A stretch of DNA of 64,000 nucleotides from Microcystis aeruginosa LEGE 91341 (GCF_015206885.1 NZ_JADEXY010000005.1:1-64000); one strand, 5' to 3'. Shown: positions 53,639 through 62,700, counted from the first letter of the stretch. Numbers and translations are program-made. The notes: generated by a model from the letters alone, not told the origin.

Positions 53639-55129
53639 TCAACTAGGAGAAGATCCCAATAGATCAGAAATCGCCTCTAAAATCGACCCACTTTCCCGGT
53701 CCAATTCCGCAATCTCCGCTAAAATTTCCTCCGGCTCGCGTAAAGGATCGCCCTCCGGTGCGTTGGGATTTTTCACCGACAGATCGAAGGAACCCGGATC
53801 GACTTCTTCTAAGTCTAAAAACCAAGAGCGCTCCGATAGCTTAAAAGTCGATTGAAACTCGATGAACTCTTGCAAATCATCATCATTGAGTGCGTTTGTT
53901 TTTCCCAGACTTCGCCCCGGATCGAGTTGATAAAACCAGATTTTCTGCGTCGGCGAACCCTTGGTAAAAAATAAAACCACCGTCTTTACCCCCGCACCTA
54001 AAAACGTCTTAGCGGGACAATCCAAAACCGTATGGAGATTACAGGAGGAGGTTAACTCCCTCCGTAACTCTCTAGAGCCGTTGTCCGCATTCGACAGGAA
54101 GGTATTCTTAATAACGATCGCACCCCGTCCCCCAGTTTTCAAACTCTTGATGAAATGCTGGAGAAAAAGAAAGGCCGTCTCTCCGGTATTGATCGTGAAA
54201 TTGCCGCGGATCTCCTTGCGTTCGCTGCCTCCGAAGGGGGGATTAGCTAAAACGATGTCATAACGATTCTTCTCTTGAATCGCTTGAATATCTTCGGCCA
54301 GGGTGTTGGTCTGAATAATATTGGGAGCCTCGATCCCGTGCAGGATCATATTCATCACCCCGATAATATAGGCTAAAGCCTTTTTCTCCTTGCCGAAAAA
54401 AGTCCTCGTCTGTAGCGTTTCTAGCTCTTTCGTACTCAGATCGGCCTTACTGTGGCGTAAATACTCGTAGGCCTCGCAGAGAAACCCCGCCGAACCGCAG
54501 GCCCCGTCGTAAATCGTCTCCCCTAATTGCGGTTTAATCACTTGAATCATCGCTCGGATCAGGGGCCGCGGGGTGTAGTACTCGCCCCCGTTTCGCCCTG
54601 CGTTGCCCATATTTTTAATCCGGGTTTCGTAGAGATCCGAAAGCTCGTGTTTCTGCTGTTGCGTGCGAAACTGAAGCCGGTCGATACTTTCGAGAACTTC
54701 CCGCAGGTTGTACCCGCTCTGAAACTTATTCCGCACCCCCGCAAAAATTTCCCCGATTTTAGCCCCGAATGTCCCCGGTTCTGCGTATTCCTTGAATCCC
54801 TGAAAGTAGGGAAATAGCTCGCTATTGACGAACTCGATCAGATCGTCCCCTACCTTAGCGGTTTTCAGCAGTTCACCCCTTGCGTCCTTGGGGTAGGCCC
54901 AATTCGACCAGCGATAGGGTTCGTCTAGTAACGGATCGTAGTCTTCTCCCGTCAATAATGCCCGATTCTGGCGATCAACCTCCAAATCGTCGAGATATTT
55001 CAAAAAGAGAATCCAGGAAATCTGTTCCGCGTAATCCAACTCCGTCGCGCACCCCGCCTCTTTTCGGAGAATATCATCGATATTCTTAAATGTCTGCTCG
55101 AACATAGGAAAAAGATTAGATACTCTCAA
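53639..55129 (-). CDS. hsdM: Type I restriction-modification methyltransferase subunit M
   Basis: A 496-residue HsdM. An N-terminal four-helix domain (about 1-130) is followed by the N6-adenine methyltransferase domain: motif I DGACGSAGFLCEA near 210 and catalytic NPPFGG near residue 299. The GEYYTPRPLIRAMI block is typical. It methylates the site chosen by HsdS. It is the promoter-proximal gene of the locus; the C-terminal region is partly duplicated just downstream. Confidence 0.93.
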   Translation of the reverse strand: MRVSNLFPMFEQTFKNIDDILRKEAGCATELDYAEQISWILFLKYLDDLEVDRQNRALLTGEDYDPLLDEPYRWSNWAYPKDARGELLKTAKVGDDLIEFVNSELFPYFQGFKEYAEPGTFGAKIGEIFAGVRNKFQSGYNLREVLESIDRLQFRTQQQKHELSDLYETRIKNMGNAGRNGGEYYTPRPLIRAMIQVIKPQLGETIYDGACGSAGFLCEAYEYLRHSKADLSTKELETLQTRTFFGKEKKALAYIIGVMNMILHGIEAPNIIQTNTLAEDIQAIQEKNRYDIVLANPPFGGSERKEIRGNFTINTGETAFLFLQHFIKSLKTGGRGAIVIKNTFLSNADNGSRELRRELTSSCNLHTVLDCPAKTFLGAGVKTVVLFFTKGSPTQKIWFYQLDPGRSLGKTNALNDDDLQEFIEFQSTFKLSERSWFLDLEEVDPGSFDLSVKNPNAPEGDPLREPEEILAEIAELDRESGSILEAISDLLGSSPS

Positions 55130-55225
55130 ATCTTACCTCGATCGCTCCCTGATCCTTAGCATAGATTTGTAAAAAGGCTGAAAATGCTTCAGCCTCGTCT
55201 AAAAAATCAGATTTTACTATCAAAA

Positions 55226-56641
55226 TTAAGGAATAGGATTGGCCCGCTCCTTGCTTTGCAGGGTTTCGGGAACAGCTTCCGTCTTACCAAAAGCGATTCG
55301 GAGGAAGGGAGGAGCAAGGAAAGTCGTCAAGATTACCATAATAATAATCGACACCTCCAAAGGCTTATCCAAAATTCCGCTGGCCGAACCAATCCCAGCA
55401 AAAACTAAACCCACCTCACCCCGGGGAATCATACCCACACCGATGGCGAGGCGATTGATGCCGGATATGCCAAAAACTGCCCAGCCCGTCACCAGTTTAC
55501 CGATAATCGCCACAACCATCAAAAAGACAGCGATCAAAAGTCCGGCCCGATTCTCCGGTACCGTTGGGTTTAAAACACCGAGATCGGCACGCGCTCCCAC
55601 CGTCACAAAGAAAATTGGTACAAGCAAATCGGCGATCGGTTTAATTAACTCATCTAACTCGTTGCGGGTATCAGTTTCATCAAGCACCAAACCCGCAGCA
55701 AAGGCCCCTAAAATCGCTTCCAGATGAATAGCATTGCCTAAAAATGCCATAAAGAAAGCGAAGACAAATGCGGGAATAACAATATTTCCCCGCGTTTTCA
55801 GCCGCTCCACGACTGCCACAAAAGTTTTGTTAAAAATACCTCCCAACAAAATTGATCCGATCAAAAAGGCCGTAGCGCTGACAATCAGATAAATAACATT
55901 GGTCACATCAATCTCACCGGTTTTGGCTAAACTAGCGACCACAGCCAGAACAATAATACCGAGGACATCATCGATCACCGCCGCACCGACAATAATTTGC
56001 CCTTCTTTGGATTTGAGTTGACCTAACTCGGACAACACCTTCGAGGTAATACCGATACTGGTTGCCGTCAAGGCTGCCCCCGCAAAAATCGCCGGGATAG
56101 CCGCCACATGAAAGACGAGCATTAACCCGGCTGTACCTGCCGCAAAAGGTGCCGCAACCCCCACACAGGCCACAACCGTGGCTTGAATTCCCACTTCCTT
56201 GAGTTGTCGCAGATCGGATTCTAGGCCAATTTCAAACAGCAGAATAATCACACCGATTTCAGCTAGAACCGAAATCACTTCACTTTGGGACTCAAAGATC
56301 CGGTCCACGGCAGCCGGGGCCAATTGATTCAATCCTTGCAGTACCGTCATAATCAGCGAGTCAGAGGCCGATAGTCCCCCTTCGGGAAAGATGACCAGAT
56401 GCAGTGCCGAAACGCCGACGATCACACCGGCGACCAGTTCTCCTAGTACGGGAGGAAAATCCAATCGTCTGGCGGCCTCTGCGCCGAGCTTGCTGGCCAG
56501 ATAAATCACCACCAGTGTCAGCAATACACCGGAGAGAATAATCGGTGAATCCTCGGCCACAACGGTGGCGAGCAAGGGGATCGGAGTCATGGGGGCCGCT
56601 ATCTCCCCAATTAAAGGAGGCAGAATATGGGACAAAATCAT
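55226..56641 (-). CDS. nhaS3: Na+/H+ antiporter NhaS3-like (CPA2 family)
   Basis: A 471-residue antiporter with about 12-13 membrane helices and the CPA2 core: an EIGLESDLRQL segment and the ALTATSIGITSKVL and AAVIDDVLGIIVLAV blocks, the last with the paired aspartates that bind sodium or protons. It lies downstream of sbtB and sbtA; a Na+/bicarbonate symporter next to a Na+ exporter makes physiological sense. The nhaS3 name rests on this locus order in Microcystis as I remember it. Confidence 0.85.
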   Translation of the reverse strand: MILSHILPPLIGEIAAPMTPIPLLATVVAEDSPIILSGVLLTLVVIYLASKLGAEAARRLDFPPVLGELVAGVIVGVSALHLVIFPEGGLSASDSLIMTVLQGLNQLAPAAVDRIFESQSEVISVLAEIGVIILLFEIGLESDLRQLKEVGIQATVVACVGVAAPFAAGTAGLMLVFHVAAIPAIFAGAALTATSIGITSKVLSELGQLKSKEGQIIVGAAVIDDVLGIIVLAVVASLAKTGEIDVTNVIYLIVSATAFLIGSILLGGIFNKTFVAVVERLKTRGNIVIPAFVFAFFMAFLGNAIHLEAILGAFAAGLVLDETDTRNELDELIKPIADLLVPIFFVTVGARADLGVLNPTVPENRAGLLIAVFLMVVAIIGKLVTGWAVFGISGINRLAIGVGMIPRGEVGLVFAGIGSASGILDKPLEVSIIIMVILTTFLAPPFLRIAFGKTEAVPETLQSKERANPIP

Positions 56642-56767
56642 GAGTTTAAAGGGATGAGGGTTAAAGGTTTTAGGTGGTCATAAAACTGGGGGATAGGAAA
56701 AAGGGCTACCGCTCAAGGACAGTCATGCTGAGGATGCGGTAGCCCGGATCAAGACAAGCTTAGTTGT

Positions 56768-57133
<366 letters not shown>

Positions 57134-57190
57134 TTATTTGCTTGGTAGGCCCCGTCAAGGAAACGCCCACAGACCAGAATCCTTCTGGGA

Positions 57191-58312
57191 TTAGCCGCCG
57201 CTGAGGGCCTGGGCGAGACCAAGGAAGAACGGGATACACAAGCCGATCGCTACGGGTGTACCGATGGCCGTGGACGCGCCTATATAGGCGGAGGGATTAG
57301 CCGAGGGGATACCGGCCCGCAACGTGGGCGGCCCAGAGATATCGGAACTAGAGGAAGCGATGACGGCCAGAACCACGACACCGCCCCAACTGAACCCGGT
57401 GGCGTAGTGGGCAATCATGCCGAAACCGAAGGCGATTAACCCATGCACAAAGGGTGCTAGGACGCTATAGACCACATACCACTGGGCCACCTTACGCAGT
57501 TCACCAACCCTTGACCAAGCCTCCATCCCCATGACCAGCATCAAGATGGAAAGCAAGCCGCGAAAAAGGGGATCGTAGAAGCTTTTATAGACAGTTTCCG
57601 GCTCGGTGAATATGCCCAAAGCCAGACCTAATAACATGGCCGATAGGGCCGGTCCGCGCAGGCTTTCCTCAATGATCGGCCAGATCTTGACCCGATTATC
57701 CGTAGGCTGCTGTAGGCTGAGATACTCCTGCCGACTGCTGGGATAATCCTGCTGATCGGAATAATTCCCGGCCGCCACCGGCTGCTTGCTAAAAGACTCC
57801 TGGTCGTAGGCTGCTTCTTTCTGCTTCTTCTTGTTAAGATAAATGTTAGCCACCACGATCGCCGTTACCAGCGCCGGGATATCCATGAAGGGATAGAGTG
57901 CGCCAGCCCAGGCCTCGTAGGGGATCTTTTGTTCTTCGAGTACCGTCAGACCGGCGGCCATAGTCGAGCCACTCACGGCTCCAAATAACCCCCCAGTCGC
58001 GATCGCATCGACGACTTTCACTTTGGGCAGATTGGCCAAGGTATAGCGGGCGATGAAGACCACCAGAATCCCTACTATGACCGCAAAGATCATGGGTAAC
58101 ACCATTTCCGTTAGGTTGGAATTGCGGATGGCAATCCCGCCCGTCAGACCGATTTTGGTCAGCAGCATGAAAACAATGATCGTACAAATCGACTCGGGAA
58201 TGACCAATTCACTTCCGAGAGCAGCAATAATCATCCCACCAATCAAAAAGGCCAGTGTTGGGGACTGCAACTGCTTAACAAAGTCCATTACAAACAATGA
58301 CAAAAAATCCAC
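57191..58312 (-). CDS. sbtA: Sodium-dependent bicarbonate transporter SbtA
   Basis: A 373-residue, ten-helix SbtA, high-affinity Na+/HCO3- symporter of the CO2-concentrating mechanism. Recognisable blocks are MDFLSLFVMDFVKQLQSPTL (20 residues), ATGGLFGAVSGSTMAAGLT and SSSSDISGPPTLRAGIPSAN. A large cytoplasmic loop (about 170-215) carries serine-rich residues. The sbtB gene follows 84 bp downstream. It should be induced by low carbon through the divergent LysR regulator. Confidence 0.95.
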   Translation of the reverse strand: MDFLSLFVMDFVKQLQSPTLAFLIGGMIIAALGSELVIPESICTIIVFMLLTKIGLTGGIAIRNSNLTEMVLPMIFAVIVGILVVFIARYTLANLPKVKVVDAIATGGLFGAVSGSTMAAGLTVLEEQKIPYEAWAGALYPFMDIPALVTAIVVANIYLNKKKQKEAAYDQESFSKQPVAAGNYSDQQDYPSSRQEYLSLQQPTDNRVKIWPIIEESLRGPALSAMLLGLALGIFTEPETVYKSFYDPLFRGLLSILMLVMGMEAWSRVGELRKVAQWYVVYSVLAPFVHGLIAFGFGMIAHYATGFSWGGVVVLAVIASSSSDISGPPTLRAGIPSANPSAYIGASTAIGTPVAIGLCIPFFLGLAQALSGG

Positions 58313-58405
58313 GAATACCTCCTTAGGCCTCCCCTGATGAGGAGTATTAATACAAATGAGCTAAATAAACTTTCAAAAGCTGAAAAAGAGTAAGAGTAAG
58401 GCTCT

Positions 58406-58627
58406 TTACCCCTCAAGCAAACCTGTTGCGGGCAGAACTTTGGATAGCGTCAAGTCCGGGGGCAAGCCTAATTCAGGATTTTTGGCGGTTAAACTAGCCA
58501 TGATCGCCCTTGTCTGGGAAGTTACCCCGAAAGCGAGAGCTAGAGGGAGAGAAACGATGGCAGCTGTGAGACCACCGAAGATATCGCCCCGCAAATTGTC
58601 AAAACGAATACGGTTGGTTATTTGCAT
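58406..58627 (-). pseudogene. bicA: 5' remnant of bicA (SulP bicarbonate transporter)
   Basis: From the ATG at 58627, the frame reads MQITNRIRFDNLRGDIFGGL, then TAAIVSLPLALAFGV, the start of BicA and its first membrane helix. After residue 35 the sequence departs from the family and the frame ends at residue 73, where BicA would be about 560 residues. The tail (SKVLPATGLLEG) may be the joined 3' end of the gene after a large internal deletion. It sits where bicA is found in other Microcystis strains, between the LysR gene and sbtA. Confidence 0.65.
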
Positions 58628-58699
58628 GAGAATCCAACTGAGCAAAGGATTTTTGGCCATAACAAAGCTGGCGGTTGAGAGACCAGCCTTGATAGACAA

Positions 58700-58929
58700 A
58701 AGTTTATGGTTTTTAAAGATCGATTGTTATAAATCTATACTAGAACGGATATCTTGACAAGCAAATTTTATAAATTGAGTTTAAATCGATATATCTTTAC
58801 AAAAGTATTGATTTAAACCTATGATGTAAGCGGGGTGGGGAGGTTTTCACTCGTTCCCCTCCATTCCTGCTTCTGTTTAGCAAAGCTCCTCAAGGCAGTA
58901 ACAGAAGTGTAGCTCTCTAGAGGCCCCTC
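58700..58929. promoter_or_regulatory. Divergent control region of the sbtA operon and ccmR2
   Basis: A 230-bp gap with no gene. It is AT-rich near 58755-58830, with several T-N11-A-type half-sites typical of LysR binding (ATTTATAAATTGAGTTTAAAT lies there; first 20 bases shown: ATTTATAAATTGAGTTTAAA). The exact operator cannot be picked by eye. Confidence 0.4.
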
Positions 58930-59862
58930 TTGATTCACGCCACTTTACATCAACTGATTGTCTTTGAAGCAACCGCTCGTCATGGCAGTTTCACCAGGGC
59001 TGCTGAAGAACTATCGATCACTCAACCCACCGTTTCCACCCAGATGAAACAACTGACTAAATCAGTGGGTTTACCCTTATTTGAACAGATAGGCAAACGT
59101 TTGTATTTAACCGAGGCCGGACGCAGTTTATTAGTAACCTGTCAGGCAGTCCTCAAGGATCTTGATAACTTTGAGATGGCGATCGCTGATATCAGGGGCA
59201 TTAAACAGGGTAAACTGCGTTTAGCGGCGGTATCCACAGCCCAATATTTAATCCCTCAGATCCTAGGTCCTTTTTGTCAACAGTACCAAGGGGTGGATGT
59301 GTCCCTAGAATTGACCAATCACCAAGACCTAGAAACAAGGATGATCAATAATGTTGATGACCTATATATTTTAAGCGAACCCCCCCAAGAGCTAAACCTG
59401 GAGATTCGACCGTTTCTGGAAAATCCCCTCGTGGTTATTGCTCGCAAAGATCATCCCCTAGCGGGACAGAAAAAAATTCCAATTAAACGACTGCAAGGGG
59501 AACCTTTTATTATGCGGGAAATGGGATCGGGAATTAGACGGGCAGTGCAGCAAATTTTTCTCGACCATGGCATCACCGTATCTCTGCGTTTGGAAATCGG
59601 CAATAATGAAGCCATTAAACAAGCGATCGCTGGTGGTTTAGGAATTTCAGTTCTGTCTCAGCACGTCTTAAATTTAGATCCTCCCAATGGGGAATTTACC
59701 ATCCTTGACGTGGAAGACTTTCCCATCCAACGCCATTGGTATGTGGTTTATCCCAAGGATAAAAAACTATCGGTGATCGCCAAGACTTTTCTGGATTATC
59801 TCCTCTCAGGGGATGTACGGGTGTATGCACCCACAGACCTGCGATCAAATCGAATTCGTTAA
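58930..59862 (+). CDS. ccmR2: LysR-family regulator, CcmR/CcmR2-like
   Basis: A 310-residue LysR protein. The N-terminal winged helix-turn-helix is ARHGSFTRAAEELSITQPTV (20 residues), followed by a substrate-binding domain. The start is a TTG, because the natural beginning (M/L)IHATLHQLIVFEATA follows it directly. It resembles CcmR/NdhR, which controls carbon-uptake genes in response to 2-oxoglutarate and NADP+. Position divergent to the bicA-sbtA region argues for CcmR2 as described in Microcystis. Confidence 0.85.
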   Translation: MIHATLHQLIVFEATARHGSFTRAAEELSITQPTVSTQMKQLTKSVGLPLFEQIGKRLYLTEAGRSLLVTCQAVLKDLDNFEMAIADIRGIKQGKLRLAAVSTAQYLIPQILGPFCQQYQGVDVSLELTNHQDLETRMINNVDDLYILSEPPQELNLEIRPFLENPLVVIARKDHPLAGQKKIPIKRLQGEPFIMREMGSGIRRAVQQIFLDHGITVSLRLEIGNNEAIKQAIAGGLGISVLSQHVLNLDPPNGEFTILDVEDFPIQRHWYVVYPKDKKLSVIAKTFLDYLLSGDVRVYAPTDLRSNRIR

Positions 59863-59979
59863 GCGCAAGCGATTGATCTATCTTCCATCCGAAAAGGTGG
59901 AGATCAAGAATTTGATCGCCTGGGGAAACCGATCAGCGAAATCCTCAAGGCGATCGATTTTCCTAAAACCCGCAAGGAT

Positions 59980-60597
59980 TTAATCGTCATAAATGCGGCA
60001 CTCTAAGGCATCGGGATTGGCTTCGCAGTAAGCCTGAAATGAGTTACTCCCCTGTTTTTTGGCCCGTTGATGGGAGGCTTCGGCCTGGAGTTCCTCTACC
60101 ACATCCCAGGCCGCAGCGCAATCTGGAGAGGTCTCACCCTTGGCTGCACAAATTTCCCGCGCGTCTTCCCGGGCTGCTTCAATTTCATCTTCAATGAACA
60201 ACCGCTTGGGCTTTTCAACAAAATCGCTCTTGAAGAGAATATCACTGACAGAAATAATACCCAGCAAAGTTTTACCCTGAATCACGGGGGCGCGGCGAAT
60301 GCGGGTTTGAGCAAATAACCGGGCTACATATTCCACCCCCAGTTCGGGATTGACGACCACACAGGGCTTGGCCATAATTTCATAGACCCGCATAGTTTTA
60401 GGATCGTGGCCAAAGGCCGCCACTTTGTAAACGATGTCGGTTTCGGTGACAATTCCATAGGGGTCCTGTTCATGGCGCGGTTCGACAATCAAACCCCGCA
60501 GTTTTTTTTCTTTCATCAATTTCACGGCATCGGCAACCGTTGCCGAACCACGAATGGTGACAACGTTTTGGGTCATAATTTCTTGAGCTTGTAGCAT
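59980..60597 (-). CDS. CBS-domain protein
   Basis: A 205-residue protein with a CBS pair at about residues 5-125 (IMTQNVVTIRGSATVADAVKLM and following, given here as IMTQNVVTIRG and SATVADAVKLM). The C-terminal 70 residues are acidic with EDEIEAAREDAREICAAKGE (20 residues) and two cysteines (ICAAKG, DCAAAW). CBS pairs bind adenosine ligands. It lies next to a zinc-ribbon protein and a thioredoxin, all on one strand; in plants CBS-only proteins bind and activate thioredoxins. Confidence 0.8.
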   Translation of the reverse strand: MLQAQEIMTQNVVTIRGSATVADAVKLMKEKKLRGLIVEPRHEQDPYGIVTETDIVYKVAAFGHDPKTMRVYEIMAKPCVVVNPELGVEYVARLFAQTRIRRAPVIQGKTLLGIISVSDILFKSDFVEKPKRLFIEDEIEAAREDAREICAAKGETSPDCAAAWDVVEELQAEASHQRAKKQGSNSFQAYCEANPDALECRIYDD

Positions 60598-60648
60598 ATA
60601 TGGTTTGGTTTTTTTTAATGAAAGAACTGGTATAAATGCAAAAGTTGA

Positions 60649-60969
60649 CTAGGGTTGCCCCGATAGCAATTTCCTGGACTCTTGTGGGCTGAGTGCCACT
60701 TTGAACACAGATGACAAAGACCAATGGGCGATCGCTGGTTGGGGCTGGGGCGGCATGGCCGCAGCTGTGTTCCCCTGAATGCCTGGTGCATAGGCCTCCA
60801 GCACAGCGCCGTTTTGCCAACACATGGCAATGAAATAATCACACACTGGGCATTCCGTCTGAGCAACCTGTCGGGCCGGACACTTATATCCTGCGGGTAG
60901 GCGATCGCTCAAGAGCCGTTGAGCTACGCTGCCACAGTTAGGACACCGAATTTCTATAAGCTTGTTCAT
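60649..60969 (-). CDS. Zinc-ribbon hypothetical protein
   Basis: A 106-residue protein with six cysteines: Cys9-x-x-Cys12, Cys30, Cys40-x-x-Cys43 and Cys50. The first four suggest a zinc ribbon. The second half is Pro/Ala-rich and without family. The ATG at 60969 is preceded by GAGG at 7 bp, so it is preferred to the ATG at 60975. It lies between the CBS and thioredoxin genes in the same orientation. Confidence 0.55.
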   Translation of the reverse strand: MNKLIEIRCPNCGSVAQRLLSDRLPAGYKCPARQVAQTECPVCDYFIAMCWQNGAVLEAYAPGIQGNTAAAMPPQPQPAIAHWSLSSVFKVALSPQESRKLLSGQP

Positions 60970-61058
60970 CGCCATACCTCAAAATTAAATAGTGGTGTGA
61001 GAAGGAAAGGGTCAACGTCGGAGGTTTGCCCAGAGTGTTTGTTAACGGTGGAAGACTA

Positions 61059-61385
61059 TCACCGTAATTGTCGTTCTACGGCTTCCGTAAATTCTTCATA
61101 GGGTTTAACCCCAACTAATGTTTCTATCAATTCCCCCTGTTTAAATACCATGACAGCCGGAATACTTCTAATCCCAAAGCGTTTGGCCACGGGTTTGTTA
61201 TTGTCTAGGTCAAGTTTGAAGACTTTGGCGCGATCGCGATAGTCATCGGCCAATCGATCGATCAACGGTGCCACCAGTTTGCAAGGTCCACACCAGGTTG
61301 CTGTGCAATCTACCACCAACAGTGATTCACTCTTTAACAGGGAATCAAATTCAGTTTCATCTTGAATAAATGTAGCCGTACCCAT
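61059..61385 (-). CDS. trxA: Thioredoxin
   Basis: A 108-residue thioredoxin with the active site WCGPC (Cys32, Cys35) and the cis-proline IPAVMVF. It reduces protein disulfides. It is the first gene of the possible trxA-zinc ribbon-CBS run (90-bp and 50-bp gaps). The N-terminus (MGTATFIQDETEFDSLL) is that of small cyanobacterial TrxM/TrxX-like forms. Confidence 0.93.
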   Translation of the reverse strand: MGTATFIQDETEFDSLLKSESLLVVDCTATWCGPCKLVAPLIDRLADDYRDRAKVFKLDLDNNKPVAKRFGIRSIPAVMVFKQGELIETLVGVKPYEEFTEAVERQLR

Positions 61386-61566
61386 GTTTATATCTCCAAA
61401 TTGATGCTGTGTAACTTAGGACAAATTCTCTGCTTGCTGCGTTTTAGAATATAAATTCAGCTTTGAACCGCTCCTCCTCTAAAAATGCTTGGCTTTTGAC
61501 CCTTTAACTTTGTCCGCCTCCCGGGGGTATCGTCTATAGTTTGGTTATCCCAGACATCGATGGTGA

Positions 61567-61965
61567 CATCTAGTCCCTGCTCATGCAGGGGTTTTACTGT
61601 GTAAGTCGTCATCGGAAATTTTGGGTCTGAAACCCCGCCGTTCTAGGTTGGCTTTACGTTAGAATTAAAAGGCCAGTCTCGAAAACCAAGTGGACGGCGC
61701 AGCACCTTGAAAACTCGGCTTAGGGGGTTCCGACCAGAAAAGCTTGGCTGGGTAAAAAGTCGCGCGCAACAAGTACAAGAAGCTATAGGCGGTCAACGTA
61801 CCGTGGGACACACGGAATCGGGCTTCTGAAATGGGGCGAAAGTCTGTGGACTCTGTGTAAGACAGTACATGGTTTTTTAACTGTGGTATGCGACGGTGGT
61901 GGAAGCAGAAACTTAAATCGTGAGGTTTAGGAATCGCCGCACTTTTAGGGCGGCGAGGATGTCAA
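61567..61965 (+). ncRNA. Orphan omega-RNA/HEARO-like element with IS605-type ends
   Basis: A 400-bp stretch without a plus-strand gene but rich in possible base pairs. It follows a GTGA at 61563 and starts with the hairpin CCCTGC-TCAT-GCAGGG. It ends with GAATCGCCGC, ACTTTTAGGG, CGGCGAGGATGTCAA: a strong hairpin followed by GAGGATGTCAA, the right end of cyanobacterial IS200/IS605 elements and the 3' end of TnpB/IscB-type guide RNA scaffolds. No tnpA, tnpB, iscB or isrB is present. Assignment to HEARO (RF02033) or TnpB reRNA is tentative. Confidence 0.45.
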
Positions 61966-62045
61966 CGGCTGCCCCCAATCAAAACAAATTTGCGACGTTA
62001 AGTTGCGATAATATGGTTTTGCAAGTTGTTGCATTTAGATAACCT

Positions 62046-62453
62046 ATGACAGCGACCCCTTCCAACGATTTATCTGCCTGGGAGCGGCTAGAACAAGGCA
62101 GACAAGCAAAAGCAAGCAACGGTGGTTATGCGGGCTACGGCTCCCCTGCCTTTGGACAACGATCGATCGATGGAGAATTAGTGGATGATCCGGAAGAGTG
62201 CCTGGTCATTGAACTGATTCGCCGTCATCACAAATCAGGGAAATCCTTGCAGAAGATCGCCGATTGGCTTAATGAACAGGGCTACACCACCAAACGCGGT
62301 CTACTATGGCAGCGTATTTCCGTAAAGCGAGTGCTAGATCGACTTTATGGAAAGGTGTCCAGAATTTCCGGAGTAACCCTTCAGGCCGACCAGAACCCGG
62401 AAGTACTCACCCCAGCGTCTGGTGATGCCGCCCCTGAAACCATTAGAGGCTGA
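62046..62453 (+). CDS. Recombinase-domain (HTH) hypothetical protein
   Basis: A 135-residue protein with a central region typical of the recombinase domain of large serine recombinases: NGGYAGYGSPAFGQRSIDGE (20 residues), DDPEECLVIELIRRHHKSGK and LQKIADWLNEQGYTTKRG, followed by WQRISVKRVLDRL. The catalytic N-terminal resolvase domain is absent, so it would not recombine DNA by itself. Proteins of this small size occur across cyanobacteria, perhaps as DNA-binding regulators. It starts 80 bp after the omega-RNA-like element. Confidence 0.65.
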   Translation: MTATPSNDLSAWERLEQGRQAKASNGGYAGYGSPAFGQRSIDGELVDDPEECLVIELIRRHHKSGKSLQKIADWLNEQGYTTKRGLLWQRISVKRVLDRLYGKVSRISGVTLQADQNPEVLTPASGDAAPETIRG

Positions 62454-62548
62454 ATAACCTCTAAATAAAAAGTTTCAGGCTTTAACCTGTTACATCCCTC
62501 TATGATACACCGAAGTGGGTCTAAAATCTTTACGAGTTTAATAAAAAT

Positions 62549-62565
62549 TGTAACAAAACGTTACA
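62549..62565. promoter_or_regulatory. Inverted repeat upstream of the four-CBS gene
   Basis: TGTAAC-AAAAC-GTTACA forms a 6-bp palindrome with a 5-bp spacer, 135 bp before the gene at 62701. It may be an operator. The spacing does not fit NtcA (GTA-N8-TAC). Confidence 0.3.
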
Positions 62566-62700
62566 TCTTTTAGGAAAAAGTTAAATGACGCTACACTTTG
62601 AGATAGTTTTAGAACTGGTTTTGGCAACTCTGAGAGTCTGGGTTCTTTGCCCAGTGGCTGTTCTGTCTATCTTGTCCTTTGCGATCGCAGGATGGTGCTG

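Noticed and set aside
59863-59979. Remnant gene between ccmR2 and the CBS gene
   Set aside because: The 117-bp sequence reads partly as protein-like on the plus strand, but is too short to assign.
61457-61612. 51-codon minus-strand frame (MTTYTVKPLHEQGLDVTIDV...)
   Set aside because: It overlaps the left end of the structured element, has no ribosome-binding site before the ATG and no recognised family. It could still be real, since the composition is protein-like.
61600-61990. Group II intron or RNase P RNA
   Set aside because: No domain V with its GAGC...GUUC pattern, no intron-encoded protein, and no match to the P4 core of RNase P RNA. The IS605-type right end fits better.
62549-62565. 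NtcA binding site
   Set aside because: GTA and TAC are separated by nine bases, not the eight required. Kept only as a generic inverted repeat.
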